A stretch of DNA of 64,000 nucleotides from Hyphomicrobium facile (GCF_900116175.1 NZ_FPCH01000002.1:310001-374000), one strand, 5' to 3'. Shown: positions 49,365-59,261, numbered from the stretch's first letter. Made by a program: numbers and translations. The notes: generated by a model from the letters alone, not told the origin.

Positions 49365-49847
49365 ATGATAGAACAAATCACACTTGTAAAATCTGCAGAA
49401 GATTTCGATCAGATAGCTTTGGCGCTCGGAGTTCCGCGCTACACCCTTCCCACCAAGATCGAGCAACGGCAGGTTCAACCACCAACGCCATGGGAAGTCG
49501 CGTTGACCGGATACGAGCTAGACGAGGAAGAGTGGCGGATAGTTGGGCCGCTGGTCCCGCGAGGAATTGCCCATCACGCACGGTGCGACCGTTCTTACGT
49601 CAACGCCTGTTTGGCCCGCCAGCGCCTTGCGCGTTACGGCAAGTCCTGGTGGTACTTGGACCCGTCACTTGGACCCGTATCTTCATTACGCGGTCGCTAT
49701 TTGCGATGGGTGTCGCTTCGCTGGTTCCAGAAACTGTTCGAGGATCTGACGCGGTTTGGAGGACTTTCCTCCGCCCGAATGGCAGAATTCGAAAATTTGG
49801 CTACCGAGGCAGAAAACCGCTTGCGCCGGAAAGGCGCTCACTCCTGA
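49365..49847 (+). CDS. IS5-type DUF4096 domain protein, orphan or domesticated
   Basis: A 160-residue protein whose core (about residues 50-135) matches the DUF4096 N-terminal domain of IS5/IS4-like transposases: LDEEEWRIVGPLVPRG, then DRSYVNACLARQRLARYGKSWWYLDPSLGPVSSLRGRYLRWV.LRWFQKLFEDL. There is no DDE catalytic half downstream and no IS end nearby. It also has its own 50-residue N-terminal extension and a full-length frame with stop, so it may be a domesticated DNA-binding protein rather than a broken IS. Confidence 0.6.
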   Translation: MIEQITLVKSAEDFDQIALALGVPRYTLPTKIEQRQVQPPTPWEVALTGYELDEEEWRIVGPLVPRGIAHHARCDRSYVNACLARQRLARYGKSWWYLDPSLGPVSSLRGRYLRWVSLRWFQKLFEDLTRFGGLSSARMAEFENLATEAENRLRRKGAHS

Positions 49848-50043
49848 ATGAACGATCAGAGAGACGGGCAAGAGTTGGTCGCAATAAGCGCTCTAAATCG
49901 TGAGCAGGCTTATTACGCAACCGAGAAACGCTGAAACAGCAACTTCGTGCAAACCTACAGACAGGTATCGAGTACTGTTCAACAAGATATAAATTCAATT
50001 GCCTGTGTTTCAGAGTTTCACTGTTTCAAAGCAAGCGAACGAC

Positions 50044-51534
50044 TCAAACCTCGCGATACGTCACATCCGCACGGGCTTCGCCGACCTTCTTACCTTCGAG
50101 CAACTGCGTCTTAAGGCAAATCTCGTTCGAATTTGCCATGAGCAGCAACCAATCATCGCTCAGGTCTCCGGTCGGCAGTTCACCGAACATGTAACCGCGT
50201 GTCATCTTCCCCGCGACACGACGATTCGCCGGGATAAATCCCAACTTTGTCATTGCCTGTTTGATTGCGCTGGAAATCGCCGAATTCAACTCGGCGTCCC
50301 CGGGCAAACATGCGGCCGCGCAGACCTGTTTGAACGGGATGAATACGCCTGAGCGAGAAAATCGAGCCATGAGGGCCCGAATTTGGACGGGGTCAAGATT
50401 CTCAAGCAGGCGCTCGTAAATTTCACCGCCCGTAAACCGCTCATCTTGTTGTGCGCGAGCAAGAGCAAGAATATCAGCAGTCGGATAGATGACAGTCAGA
50501 TCGTTTTCCTTTCGCGCTTTCGTTTCCATCGCGGCAGCTTCCCCCCACAATTGCAGCAACACGTCCTTCAATCCATCCACATCGATGGGGTTTTCCGCAT
50601 CCGCTGCGCATTTCAAAGGCCAGAATCGAACACTCCCAGTCGGGTCCGAAAGGTATTTGTGGTCATTTGTTGTGCCCCAACAGACGAATTGGCGTGGGAC
50701 TGTCGAAACAGTCCGGTCATAAGCACGACGCGCCCGGTCGATCGCGCGAGACACAAACGACTTAATTTTTTCGATTTCCGAACGCTTTTTTTGAGCCATT
50801 TCTCCGAACTCGGCGATGAGAATGCCTCCCATCAGTTCAATGACTTCCTTGGAGCTTGCGCCGATTTCGAGGTTGTCATCAAAGTACTTGTCAAAAGCCA
50901 GGGCTCGTAGAAAGCTTGATTTTCGTGCATCTTGACCACCTTCGAGCACGGGAACGTACTTATAAGGTGTTCCCGGAAATCGAACGCGACGAACAGCAGC
51001 TATCATCGCGCTCTTCCCGACGAAGCTTGTAAATTCGTTTTGTTCGACCCGCGCGTAGTCGGAGAGAAACGTTGCAAGACGAGGCTGTCCATCCCACGCG
51101 ACTTCGAGCCGATTGAAAAGTTCATGAAGCGGATTATAGGCCAGTTCCTCCGCGATGACGAAGAGATGCTGGATGAGGACGGCTTGCGAAACCTGGTATC
51201 GTGCCTGCTCGAACGCCGACCAGATGGCTCGGAGCGATGCGTCCGTCAGTTCGCTATGCCCTGCGACGCCGCGCAACTCGTAGATGTTCGCGAAAGAATT
51301 ATAAGCAATCGCTATGCGAAAAAGCATAAGCCCTTCGCGCGTATTTTGGATTGTCTTCAATGGCAATCCCTTGCGGCTCAACTCAGTAAACGGCGTAGAG
51401 AAATTGAAGCCGCCGTTACCATCGGGCACGAGCAAGGTCGCGACAATCGTTTCTACTTTTTCTCGAAACGACTCAGTATCTATTGAACCTTCGCAAGCCG
51501 TCTCTTCCTCAAAAGCGGGTGTATTCAAAATCAT
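50044..51534 (-). CDS. VapE-family replicative ATPase
   Basis: A 496-residue protein of the virulence-associated E family (SF3/primase-associated helicase-like). Blocks include WDGQPRLATFLSDYARV, VPVLEGGQDARKSSFLRALA (P-loop region, near 195-215), GGILIAEFGEMAQKKRSEIEKIKSFVSRAIDRARRAYDRTVSTVPRQFVCWGTTN and LSDPTGSVRFWPLKC. It works with the upstream primase in satellite and prophage replication. It overlaps the primase stop by four bases (ATGA). This pair suggests that the island can replicate after excision. Confidence 0.88.
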   Translation of the reverse strand: MILNTPAFEEETACEGSIDTESFREKVETIVATLLVPDGNGGFNFSTPFTELSRKGLPLKTIQNTREGLMLFRIAIAYNSFANIYELRGVAGHSELTDASLRAIWSAFEQARYQVSQAVLIQHLFVIAEELAYNPLHELFNRLEVAWDGQPRLATFLSDYARVEQNEFTSFVGKSAMIAAVRRVRFPGTPYKYVPVLEGGQDARKSSFLRALAFDKYFDDNLEIGASSKEVIELMGGILIAEFGEMAQKKRSEIEKIKSFVSRAIDRARRAYDRTVSTVPRQFVCWGTTNDHKYLSDPTGSVRFWPLKCAADAENPIDVDGLKDVLLQLWGEAAAMETKARKENDLTVIYPTADILALARAQQDERFTGGEIYERLLENLDPVQIRALMARFSRSGVFIPFKQVCAAACLPGDAELNSAISSAIKQAMTKLGFIPANRRVAGKMTRGYMFGELPTGDLSDDWLLLMANSNEICLKTQLLEGKKVGEARADVTYREV

Positions 51535-52877
51535 GGACTAACTCCCATCTCGCGGACCATTTTGGCGTACGCGGCTGCATTAGATTTTTTATATTTTGCG
51601 CCGGTTCGCCCGGGGCAAAATTCGGGACAGTTCTCGCGCGCAAGGAAGATGAGGGTACCCATGCTCGCTTTGCGATCCGCACGTTGATCGCGCTCAAGGC
51701 CGTCCCAAATTTTATCTACTCGGCTCTCGTCATAGAGTTCTGGCGCGCGCATGGACCATTCGTGCGCTAAAGACCGACCGGCGTCGCTTCCATCCGTCTC
51801 GTTATGGATTGCGGCTAATGCTGAAAACCACTTCTTGTACTCGATGCTTGCCGGTATGTGATCCAGGCACTGGGCGACTTGGGCTGCAACACCTTCCGCA
51901 CCTGCCATTTCTCGTGCTTGTCGCCGCGCTTCCGATAGCTTGATCGTTTCGAGGCGGCGCTTTTCAATATCCGTCTTAATTTCGTTCCAGATGACCTCCC
52001 AATCGAAAAGCTCGCCTTTGAAAACTTCGACGCTATGTCCGACTGATGACCGGAGAGGCTTTGCGGGCGTCCAATGAATTCGAGAGGGGTTCTCGCAACT
52101 CTTATCGTAGGAAATGGTATCCAAGATGGTGGTGCCCACGGCGTGGTAGATCGCACGGAAACCGTCCTGCCCCACAACAGCAAGCGGTATGGGCTTTTTC
52201 AAAAAGAGAATGCTTCGTGATTTCTCTTCAGGATCGTGTTGCATCTCAAAATGAGGGTTTTCGACCGCATCTTGAATTTTACCCTCGTGAAGGACGGTTA
52301 CGTTCTTCAGTTCCGAATATTTCGAGATGGATGCGCAGAATTCTGCCACTTCCTCGTCTGAAACAGGAACGCTCGGGAATTTCTTGCGCCGAGCTAGTAA
52401 CGCGGCGAATTCTTTGTCCTGAAGTTTCTGACGTGAGCGCCCGTGATTGAAGGTCGTGTAGACGACACTGGCGCAGCCGAACTCCTTAAACGCATCGCAA
52501 ACGGCGTTATATTTCCCAGTGTTGTCGATGTCATAAGTTAGGGCGTCTACGGTTTCGAAACAAACGTCGGTACGATACCCGAGACCGTTCCCATAGATTA
52601 ATCCGTGCAGGTCTTTCTTGCTCTGTTCCCGATGCTCCGACAGGAACGCCTGAAAAATTCCTCCCAAAGGAACATTTCGTAGCGGCTGAAAACCGTCAAA
52701 CTTGTTTCGAACATAACCGATGCTCATAGGATGATACGCGAGGCTGTGGCCAAGCTTTGGCACGGATAGAGCAGCCGAGGCTCGAATGCGATCTACAGCA
52801 TCGGGATCGGGCTCAAGCTCCACGCTTGGTTTCTTGCGACCAGCATTTGGCCGCGAATTATCATTCACCGCTTTCAT
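51531..52877 (-). CDS. Primase-like protein with PriCT-2 domain
   Basis: A 448-residue protein. The C-terminal 90 or so residues are a primase C-terminal-2 domain (CLDHIPASIEYKKWFSALAAIHNETDGSDAGRSLAHEWSMRAPELYDESRVDKIWDGL). The middle part has a D-I-D segment (ALTYDIDNTGKYNAVCDAF) and HG-R around VYTTFNHGRSRQKL, resembling the primase-polymerase active site of plasmid and satellite replication proteins. It is translationally coupled to VapE and forms with it the replication module of the island. Confidence 0.8.
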   Translation of the reverse strand: MKAVNDNSRPNAGRKKPSVELEPDPDAVDRIRASAALSVPKLGHSLAYHPMSIGYVRNKFDGFQPLRNVPLGGIFQAFLSEHREQSKKDLHGLIYGNGLGYRTDVCFETVDALTYDIDNTGKYNAVCDAFKEFGCASVVYTTFNHGRSRQKLQDKEFAALLARRKKFPSVPVSDEEVAEFCASISKYSELKNVTVLHEGKIQDAVENPHFEMQHDPEEKSRSILFLKKPIPLAVVGQDGFRAIYHAVGTTILDTISYDKSCENPSRIHWTPAKPLRSSVGHSVEVFKGELFDWEVIWNEIKTDIEKRRLETIKLSEARRQAREMAGAEGVAAQVAQCLDHIPASIEYKKWFSALAAIHNETDGSDAGRSLAHEWSMRAPELYDESRVDKIWDGLERDQRADRKASMGTLIFLARENCPEFCPGRTGAKYKKSNAAAYAKMVREMGVSP

Positions 52878-52932
52878 GTGCGATGTTCCTTTCGCTTAAT
52901 TTTCGTTTGTGCGCGATGAGGCGCCTTATTTT

Positions 52933-53130
52933 TTAGGAATTCAGGCGCTGTTTCAAAGCTTCCTGCTCGGCCACTAGCGCTTCCACTTCGGAGCGAAGCC
53001 AGAAGACCTTTCGGGGGCTTGCGCGATACGGTGGGCTTAACTTGGTCCCCACCAGGGTCCAAAGCCGAGTGCTGTAGGTTGCGAGCAGATCGCAAGCTTC
53101 AGCGGTTGAGACGTAGCGAGAATTTTGCAC
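52933..53130 (-). CDS. Small HTH/AlpA-like DNA-binding protein
   Basis: 65 residues: YVSTAEACDLLATYSTRLWTLVGTKLSPPYRASPRKVFWLRSEVEALVAEQEAL, a helix-turn-helix of the excisionase type with a basic wing (RKVFWLRSEVE). It precedes the primase gene on the same strand by 56 bp and may regulate the replication module or take part in excision. A longer overlapping frame (52874-53095) is its shadow. Confidence 0.65.
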   Translation of the reverse strand: MQNSRYVSTAEACDLLATYSTRLWTLVGTKLSPPYRASPRKVFWLRSEVEALVAEQEALKQRLNS

Positions 53131-53198
53131 GTGTAGCTCCTGTTTCAGTTACAGGAGACAAATATAAATATAGCAACAAACTCAGTCGATCACGTCGG

Positions 53199-53867
53199 CT
53201 AGTTGGGACGGCGATTTGCAGCGACTCGTCGAGCAAGCTCCGCAAACATTCGCTCTTCGGCTTTTATCGCTCGCTTTTCATCTCGCTTCGCTTTCGCAGG
53301 CTTGCACGCTTCCACTATTTGCTTTGGATCGAGCTTGAGATAGCGATGCGTCTCTGATGTCGCGATTTCGAGCGCGATATCGATGCTCTTCCGGCGAGGA
53401 GCTGCGGCCTTCATTTCTTGAAAGACTTCCACAATCTGTGCGCCAATCTCTCTCGCGCGCGCCCTTCTCATTCCTCTACAGGTTCCTGGCAGTGATCCGG
53501 GAGGACCCCCGCTACGATTGGCCCGCAATTTTTTAAAGCCTGGAACGCGCAATACCGCGAGGGCTAAGAGCGCCGCACCGTCGTCTGTGACTTCAAGAAA
53601 CTTGTAGAGTTCCGAAATTCTAGCTTCAGCACTGACGCCTTTGGGCGCCCCCCGAAGACCGATGGGGACGTTCCTCAGGTTTCGTCCAATGACATCGGTC
53701 ACTAGGAGTTCGATCAAGGCGTCACGATCTGCCGAGACGCCGAAGTGTCGCTTTAGTTCTGGGATTTTAGTTTGAGGTGACTCACCGGGCCGCAGTGGGC
53801 GCGAGAGTGTACCAGGATATACCACACGCTTTAACTTGCTCACGGTAAGGCACTCAATACTGAACAT
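53199..53867 (-). CDS. Hypothetical protein at the head of the replication module
   Basis: A 222-residue soluble, basic protein of no family I recognise. Two helical segments (KIPELKRHFGVSADRDALIELLVTDVIG, then ARISELYKFLEVTDDGAALLALAVL) have similar layouts, so it may contain a duplicated domain. The C-terminal tail is a charged helix (KAKRDEKRAIKAEERMFAELARRVAANRRPN). It lies upstream of the AlpA-like and primase genes on the same strand. Confidence 0.55.
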   Translation of the reverse strand: MFSIECLTVSKLKRVVYPGTLSRPLRPGESPQTKIPELKRHFGVSADRDALIELLVTDVIGRNLRNVPIGLRGAPKGVSAEARISELYKFLEVTDDGAALLALAVLRVPGFKKLRANRSGGPPGSLPGTCRGMRRARAREIGAQIVEVFQEMKAAAPRRKSIDIALEIATSETHRYLKLDPKQIVEACKPAKAKRDEKRAIKAEERMFAELARRVAANRRPN

Positions 53868-53951
53868 TCAGATCGGCCTGAGCGCTAACCCAAAATCCGT
53901 CCGGTTCAAATTGAATTAAGGATTTAACCTAACATGTTGAGGTTATTTCTT

Positions 53952-55008
53952 TTACCCGGTCGTGTCGGATTCCCCGTACCGATGCTTTGACTGAAACGGC
54001 TGACGGGAGTTTATCACCCATTTAGCCATTTGTTCCATCTCGCTCCGCTTGAGCATGAATTCCGCTTCGGTGAGAGGTACGTTCTCGCAACCAAATGCGG
54101 CCTTCACAGTTACGGGAGGCAGGTCGCGCCATCGCACGAGTTCTCCTCCCTCGTTGAACCTAATAAAAACTTCGTTCTGCTTCATCTTCACGTGAAAAAT
54201 AAAACGCACCACAGCAATTTCGACACTCGGATGAATTGCAAAGCCTGAACCAGCTTGAACGCCAATCTTGCAGTTGCTCGCAGCATCGATGGCGTCGAAT
54301 TGCATTGACGCTCCATGAACGGGAATGAGAGATGTTTCGGGCCGGACCAGCAGGTACGCCTGCTTGGCCGAGACTGTACCGTCATTGCCCAAGGTAAGAA
54401 ATAACGAGGAAAGGTGCTCCGCTCCATCGCTTGATCCTGCTATGCCTCCGGGCCGGAGTATATAACCGAGAGAAAGCCTCGGTGATCGTTGGACACGGAT
54501 CATGTCGCGCACTTGAAAATCAACCATCACACGATTGGAGGCACCGGCTCTCTGAAAGTATTTCTGATGACCGGGAGCCATGCTCATGTGTGGTCGAAAT
54601 TTCGATTCGGGAACCTGAATTGCGACCACGCCTGAATTCGATCCCTCAGCCTGCAATATGGCCATTACTTTGATACCGCCGTGCGGGGGACTCAGTATCT
54701 CCGGCACGATTGATTTTATCTTGCTCGCAAACGACACAGCATCATTAAGAGGTTGGGGTTTGTCCGCTCGGTCGATATCGGATTCGCCTTTCTTATCTTC
54801 GATGCCGAAGATCAAGACGCCCCCAACGGCATTTGACAGCGCCGATAAACTTTCTCCCAGGCTCTTTCTATCATCGCGGGTTGCCTCCGCGTTTTCGGGG
54901 TCTCTCCTTCCTCTTGAATTCGAGCGTTTGACCTTCCTCCACGCCATCGACGCAGATTCGCTCGACGGCTGCCCAGCCCTGTTGCACCAAAACGTCCCAA
55001 ATCTCCAT
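53952..55008 (-). pseudogene. AlbA_2 (Schlafen-like) domain protein, +1 frameshift as read
   Basis: From the ATG at 55008 the frame reads MEIWDVLVQQGWAAVERI...GQTLEFKRKERP and then leaves frame. The rest (DDRKSLGESLSALSNAVGGVLIFGIEDKK..., an AlbA_2 domain) continues one frame over to 53952. Deleting one base of the GGGG run at 54897-54900 joins the two into a protein of about 351 residues. A longer single frame from 55013 exists but has a nonsense N-terminus. AlbA_2 domains bind nucleic acids. The C-terminal half is unassigned. It lies 17 bp after the STAND gene, so it is its operon partner. Confidence 0.7.
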
Positions 55009-55025
55009 TTCATCCACCTGTCGAA

Positions 55026-58000
55026 TCAAATGTCGTCGAGTCTTTCATCCTCGCGCCGTTTGAGATCGATGGCATCGCGAGCGTATTTTGCCAGACCCTC
55101 GTAAAACTCGTAACCAGCGGAGAAGCGTGAGATCGTGCTCAATGCTTTTTCAGCATCCTCAAGCATATCAACATCGCGCTTAAATGGCTGGCCGGGCGAT
55201 CCAGATCGCATCCCTGAAATTGCTGCCCCATACAGATAGCTGATCACACGCCGATAACATTCCTCGCCGAATTGACGAGATCGAGTGAGCAAGTGAATTA
55301 CGAACTCTTGGTCTTTCAACACGACCGAGGCCGGTCCTTCACCTATGATACGACCTATGGCCTCAAGCTCATGTTGGTTAGCGGTGTTGGATAAATGCCG
55401 GAGAACGCCAACGAGCTGATCGTCGAAAGGCGTAAATATTGTTCCGAACAGCTCGGCCGACCGAGTACGAAAAATCAAATCGTCCGTAGTCCGCTCAAAA
55501 AGCCAAGTAACAACGCGAGACAGGATTTTTGGAAAATCGTCGGATTGACGAAACTTCAGAGGTATATGCCCGTAAGGTCCATGATTGCACGGTCGAAAAT
55601 CCCAACTAACAACCTTCGCCGCATGATCGACTCTTCTGATGAAGAATTCGACGCATTCCAACCCGTGCTGCTTCGACGCTTCGGCAAGGAATTCTTCGAT
55701 CCAATGTCCCTCTAGCTCTTTCAAGACTTCCAATTTACTGAGAAGCCTTTTCACATCCTCGTCAGTTAAGCTCTCGAACATGTTGACTCGATCAAAGCGG
55801 AGAAGCATCAGCGCCTGATCGGCAATGTTCGCAGTGACCGAGATATTTCCACTTACCACCAAGTCTAAAACCGTTCTGGGTTCGTGGATCATTCCACGCA
55901 GGGCGGCTATTCCACTTGCGACCACATGCGGCTGTTCAGACGCCAATAGCTTGCGGACATGTTCCACCGCCTCGTTGCCAAAGGACCGCGTCGCGGGCGA
56001 AAAACAGTAAGCATAACCGACTGCCGATTGTTTTTTGGGGTCGTCAGAAGCCAGAAAATTTTCTACAGCATCCCTGGCCTTTGCAGGCTCTTCAACCATG
56101 AGCTCACTGAGCGCGATATCAACGTGGCGGTCGATAACATCTTCGCTGGGCGCCGACGCGACGTGCCGCACGATGGCTTCAGCGAATTTCGGGTTTTTTC
56201 GACAGAGTACGACCAAAAAAGGTCGGGGCGCCGAGTCAACATCGTCGGAGTGGCGCGCAATGTCTTGCAACATTGTATTCACGAATGCTCGCAGCTCATC
56301 TCCCGAAGGGTACGCTTCGGTCAATTCGATTGATAAATTCTCTTGCTCTTTGGAATTGCTCTCGTGGTCATCGGAAACGTTATCCGACATCTTTTTGAGC
56401 AGATGGCCGTAGCCATCCACGAGAACTCTCGTTGTTCGAAATTCTATGGTGCTGGGGAGGACCGAGAAGAGTTTTTTTGCTCCAATCGCGGGCGTCCCGT
56501 CCCCGTAGTGAGCGTGCCAAGAAACCGCGTCCGCAATTTCTAGCAAGACGACGGGCGAGAGGTTTTTTGTTCGTATCAAAGCCGCTAATTTCGCCATTGT
56601 CTCGGAGAATTCTCTATCCCACTCAACGCGGCTCAACGAATTTCGCGGGTAACGCAATGCTTCGTGCAGAAGGCGTGCTGCCAGAAATCCGGCCCGAGGC
56701 AGATCGGACCGAGCCAATAGCGAAAGCGTTGCCCTTATCAGCTTTGAACGGATTGGCCTAACAAAGGTAAGATTGACGCTGAATTGTTCGAGTGTCATGG
56801 AGCGACCGCCCCACGATGTAACGTGCCCGTCCGGTTCAAAAATAGATTTCAAAAAATCAAAGGGCGTATACTTGTGAGACCAGGAGTCAGGCTTTTCGAG
56901 TAGGGAAAAACCAAATTTGGCGACTGCTTCGATGAAAGCACGAGGCTTGTCTGGCTTTACTTCACAGAGTTCGCTGAGAATTCTTATTGGATGTTCGGGA
57001 TGCGGATTAGTCTCGCGATCATCGCGCGTCGCGAGTTCCCATAAGCATTCGCAAGCTGGTGTGACATGTTCGAGGTTGTATGCGACGAAGCGGAGTATTT
57101 CCGCTACGTGCCGACTGAAACGGCGCTCTCTTATTAATTTTGTGGCAAGAGAAAGAGCCCGCATCGGCTGATAGAAAGCGACAGCTTCCACGGCCTTCAA
57201 ATGCGGATCGTGATATTCGTACTGGGGCTTGAGCTTATCCCATACTCCATCAAGCAATTTACTCTGCGACGGATTCCCATCGCTCCGCCGCCAGTCCAAT
57301 CGCCCCAAATTCACGATTAGTCGCTCAAGCGAAGGCGAATTGTCCACCGCGTCGAAAACCCGTTCAGCATAGCCCGTTGAGCGACCCTCTGCCGCCACGC
57401 ATTCTCTTTCGATTATAGCGTCCGCAAGCAGATCGGGTGACAGTCGATATAGACCGCCGCGTTTGAAGAGCACTCCTCCATCTATTATTACGCGGATCAA
57501 TCTCGCGGTCTCATTCCTTTCGATGCCTTCCAAGTTTTCGACGGTTTCGAGAAGACGCGTGTCTTCAATATTGAGCGGCTGAACGAGAGCAAATACCCGC
57601 AATAACTTCCTGATGGCCGCCTCGTCGCTCTTGGCCCCGATTGAGCCAGCAGCGACTTTGTAAAAACTTGCCACCAAAGTATCGCGAAATGCCTTGGCGT
57701 TCTTCACCAACTCGACATGACGATGATCGCTGGATACGACCAGAGAGGCCATGACTGTCGAGAGCGGACAGTCGAGAGTGATCTTCGCTATAGGTTCTGC
57801 GGCGGTCGCTGGGCCGTTTCGGTCGCGCAAGACCTGATGCGCCAAGGCAATCGAGTCTTTCAATCCGAGAGGCTGCAAGTGAACATCGACAGTCTTTTTA
57901 TCAACAATCCCAAAACGGCTCGCTTGATGTTGGATAAGGTCTGCGCCATACGGACGAGACGCGAGTAGTAGTCGGGTTCGATGTTGAGGATCAGCCGCGT

Positions 58001-59045
58001 ACTGGAGAACCAGACTCAGATCGCTTCGGTCATGACAATCGTCAATTATGAGAAGTTTTTCGTCATCACCTAAAGAATCTAGGCTTTTGGAAGTCGGCTC
58101 TTCGGCAACGGATAGAAAGCGAATTAGAACACCCTTCCGGCGCGCTTTAAACTTTTTGACCGCCTCGCGTAACAACCGCGTTTTACCGAAACCACCCGCG
58201 CCGATGAGACGGATGATCTTGACTTCGGGCTGCTCTAAGTAGTCGCAGAGTTGATGAAACTCTTGTTCACGGCCGACCAACTCCCAGTCGTGCCCGAACG
58301 CTCCCTTTTTTCCAAGAAATGGCGCAAAAAATTCTTCCGTGCTCATCCAGGGACTTGGATCGGTTTCGCCGAGCAAAGCGAAACGAAGGTGCGGAAAAAA
58401 AATATCGACGATGCGACGCTGGTTGTCTTTTGTTAGCTGGCGGACATGACGGGAAATGTCGTCCTTGTCCCAAATCTCCCAATCGTTGTGACAATCGATG
58501 GCTTGGCGAGCCTGCGGACTCGCGATACGTGCCAGCAGAATTATTTTTTTCCCAGCGGTGCGCTTGTACTTGCCCACCGCCGTGTGGACCTTTTGGGGTC
58601 CAAATTCTTGCTCTCGCTTGCATTGAAAATCCCAGACGTGGCCCTCAGGAAATTTTACCTCGACATCTGCACCTTCTTGAGTGTGCCCTTTGCTTCCTAG
58701 CCGATGAACTGTCGCGTCAGGATAACGATGCTCTAGCAGCGTAGCGCTGAATTTCTCAAAGCTCTCTTCGTCCAACGCTTCGAGCGGAAACGGCTTGTCG
58801 AAGGAAACGGTGACAAGCTTTTGCGGCGCATAGCCCGCTGCGGCTAAAACTTCGTCGCTATCGACACCCAGCGCCGATGCCAAAGCTGGGATTTGGGTCA
58901 CGCGCGGGCGGGACTCACCGCGTTCCCACCGACTAATCGTCTGTTGTGCGGCTCCAATTCGTTGAGCGAGATCAGCTTGTTGCGGAAACCCCGCAGAGGT
59001 GCGCCAACCCGCCAAGGACCGTCCGAATTCGACGTAAGTCGCCAT
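55026..59045 (-). CDS. XRE-HTH + Mrr-like nuclease + STAND NTPase protein, probable defence sensor
   Basis: A 1339-residue multidomain protein. Residues 5-65 are an XRE helix-turn-helix (LAQRIGAAQQTISRWERGESRP). Residues 85-200 resemble an Mrr-type PD-(D/E)xK nuclease, with Asp127 in GADVEVKF, Gln141/Lys143 in WDFQCKRE, and the WEIWDKDDI strand. Residues 255-470 are a P-loop STAND-type NTPase with Walker A IGAGGFGKTR (281-290) and Walker B in KLLIIDDCHD. The remaining 800 residues are helical repeats suited to ligand sensing. Avs-type defence proteins share the nuclease-NTPase-sensor order; the N-terminal DNA-binding head is extra. It is cotranscribed with the AlbA_2 gene. Confidence 0.82.
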   Translation of the reverse strand: MATYVEFGRSLAGWRTSAGFPQQADLAQRIGAAQQTISRWERGESRPRVTQIPALASALGVDSDEVLAAAGYAPQKLVTVSFDKPFPLEALDEESFEKFSATLLEHRYPDATVHRLGSKGHTQEGADVEVKFPEGHVWDFQCKREQEFGPQKVHTAVGKYKRTAGKKIILLARIASPQARQAIDCHNDWEIWDKDDISRHVRQLTKDNQRRIVDIFFPHLRFALLGETDPSPWMSTEEFFAPFLGKKGAFGHDWELVGREQEFHQLCDYLEQPEVKIIRLIGAGGFGKTRLLREAVKKFKARRKGVLIRFLSVAEEPTSKSLDSLGDDEKLLIIDDCHDRSDLSLVLQYAADPQHRTRLLLASRPYGADLIQHQASRFGIVDKKTVDVHLQPLGLKDSIALAHQVLRDRNGPATAAEPIAKITLDCPLSTVMASLVVSSDHRHVELVKNAKAFRDTLVASFYKVAAGSIGAKSDEAAIRKLLRVFALVQPLNIEDTRLLETVENLEGIERNETARLIRVIIDGGVLFKRGGLYRLSPDLLADAIIERECVAAEGRSTGYAERVFDAVDNSPSLERLIVNLGRLDWRRSDGNPSQSKLLDGVWDKLKPQYEYHDPHLKAVEAVAFYQPMRALSLATKLIRERRFSRHVAEILRFVAYNLEHVTPACECLWELATRDDRETNPHPEHPIRILSELCEVKPDKPRAFIEAVAKFGFSLLEKPDSWSHKYTPFDFLKSIFEPDGHVTSWGGRSMTLEQFSVNLTFVRPIRSKLIRATLSLLARSDLPRAGFLAARLLHEALRYPRNSLSRVEWDREFSETMAKLAALIRTKNLSPVVLLEIADAVSWHAHYGDGTPAIGAKKLFSVLPSTIEFRTTRVLVDGYGHLLKKMSDNVSDDHESNSKEQENLSIELTEAYPSGDELRAFVNTMLQDIARHSDDVDSAPRPFLVVLCRKNPKFAEAIVRHVASAPSEDVIDRHVDIALSELMVEEPAKARDAVENFLASDDPKKQSAVGYAYCFSPATRSFGNEAVEHVRKLLASEQPHVVASGIAALRGMIHEPRTVLDLVVSGNISVTANIADQALMLLRFDRVNMFESLTDEDVKRLLSKLEVLKELEGHWIEEFLAEASKQHGLECVEFFIRRVDHAAKVVSWDFRPCNHGPYGHIPLKFRQSDDFPKILSRVVTWLFERTTDDLIFRTRSAELFGTIFTPFDDQLVGVLRHLSNTANQHELEAIGRIIGEGPASVVLKDQEFVIHLLTRSRQFGEECYRRVISYLYGAAISGMRSGSPGQPFKRDVDMLEDAEKALSTISRFSAGYEFYEGLAKYARDAIDLKRREDERLDDI

Positions 59046-59186
59046 AACATACCCAAAAAAAGATTCTCTGATCTCATACTCTAATTATGAGTACGTCTTT
59101 TTTATGATATGGTTAACTGTTCGCCTGCGGTTCAATTTGCAACCGTCCCAGCGTCACTACGAGGAGAAGTTTGGAGCGAAAAAAGC

Positions 59187-59209
59187 GTGTCCCCGGCGTG
59201 TCCCCGGCG
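59187..59209. repeat. 23-bp GTGTCCCCGGC tandem, right copy
   Basis: Identical to 40139-40161, in the same orientation, 53 bp inside the right attachment repeat. No integrase gene is attached to this copy, so it may be the leftover 5' region of a lost integrase gene. Confidence 0.7.
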
Positions 59210-59261
59210 CACGACGTCATTGCGCCGATTTTACCACACAACAAATCATTGATTTTAATTT

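Noticed and set aside
52874-53095. 73-residue frame overlapping the small HTH gene
   Set aside because: An out-of-frame shadow of the HTH gene at 52933-53130.
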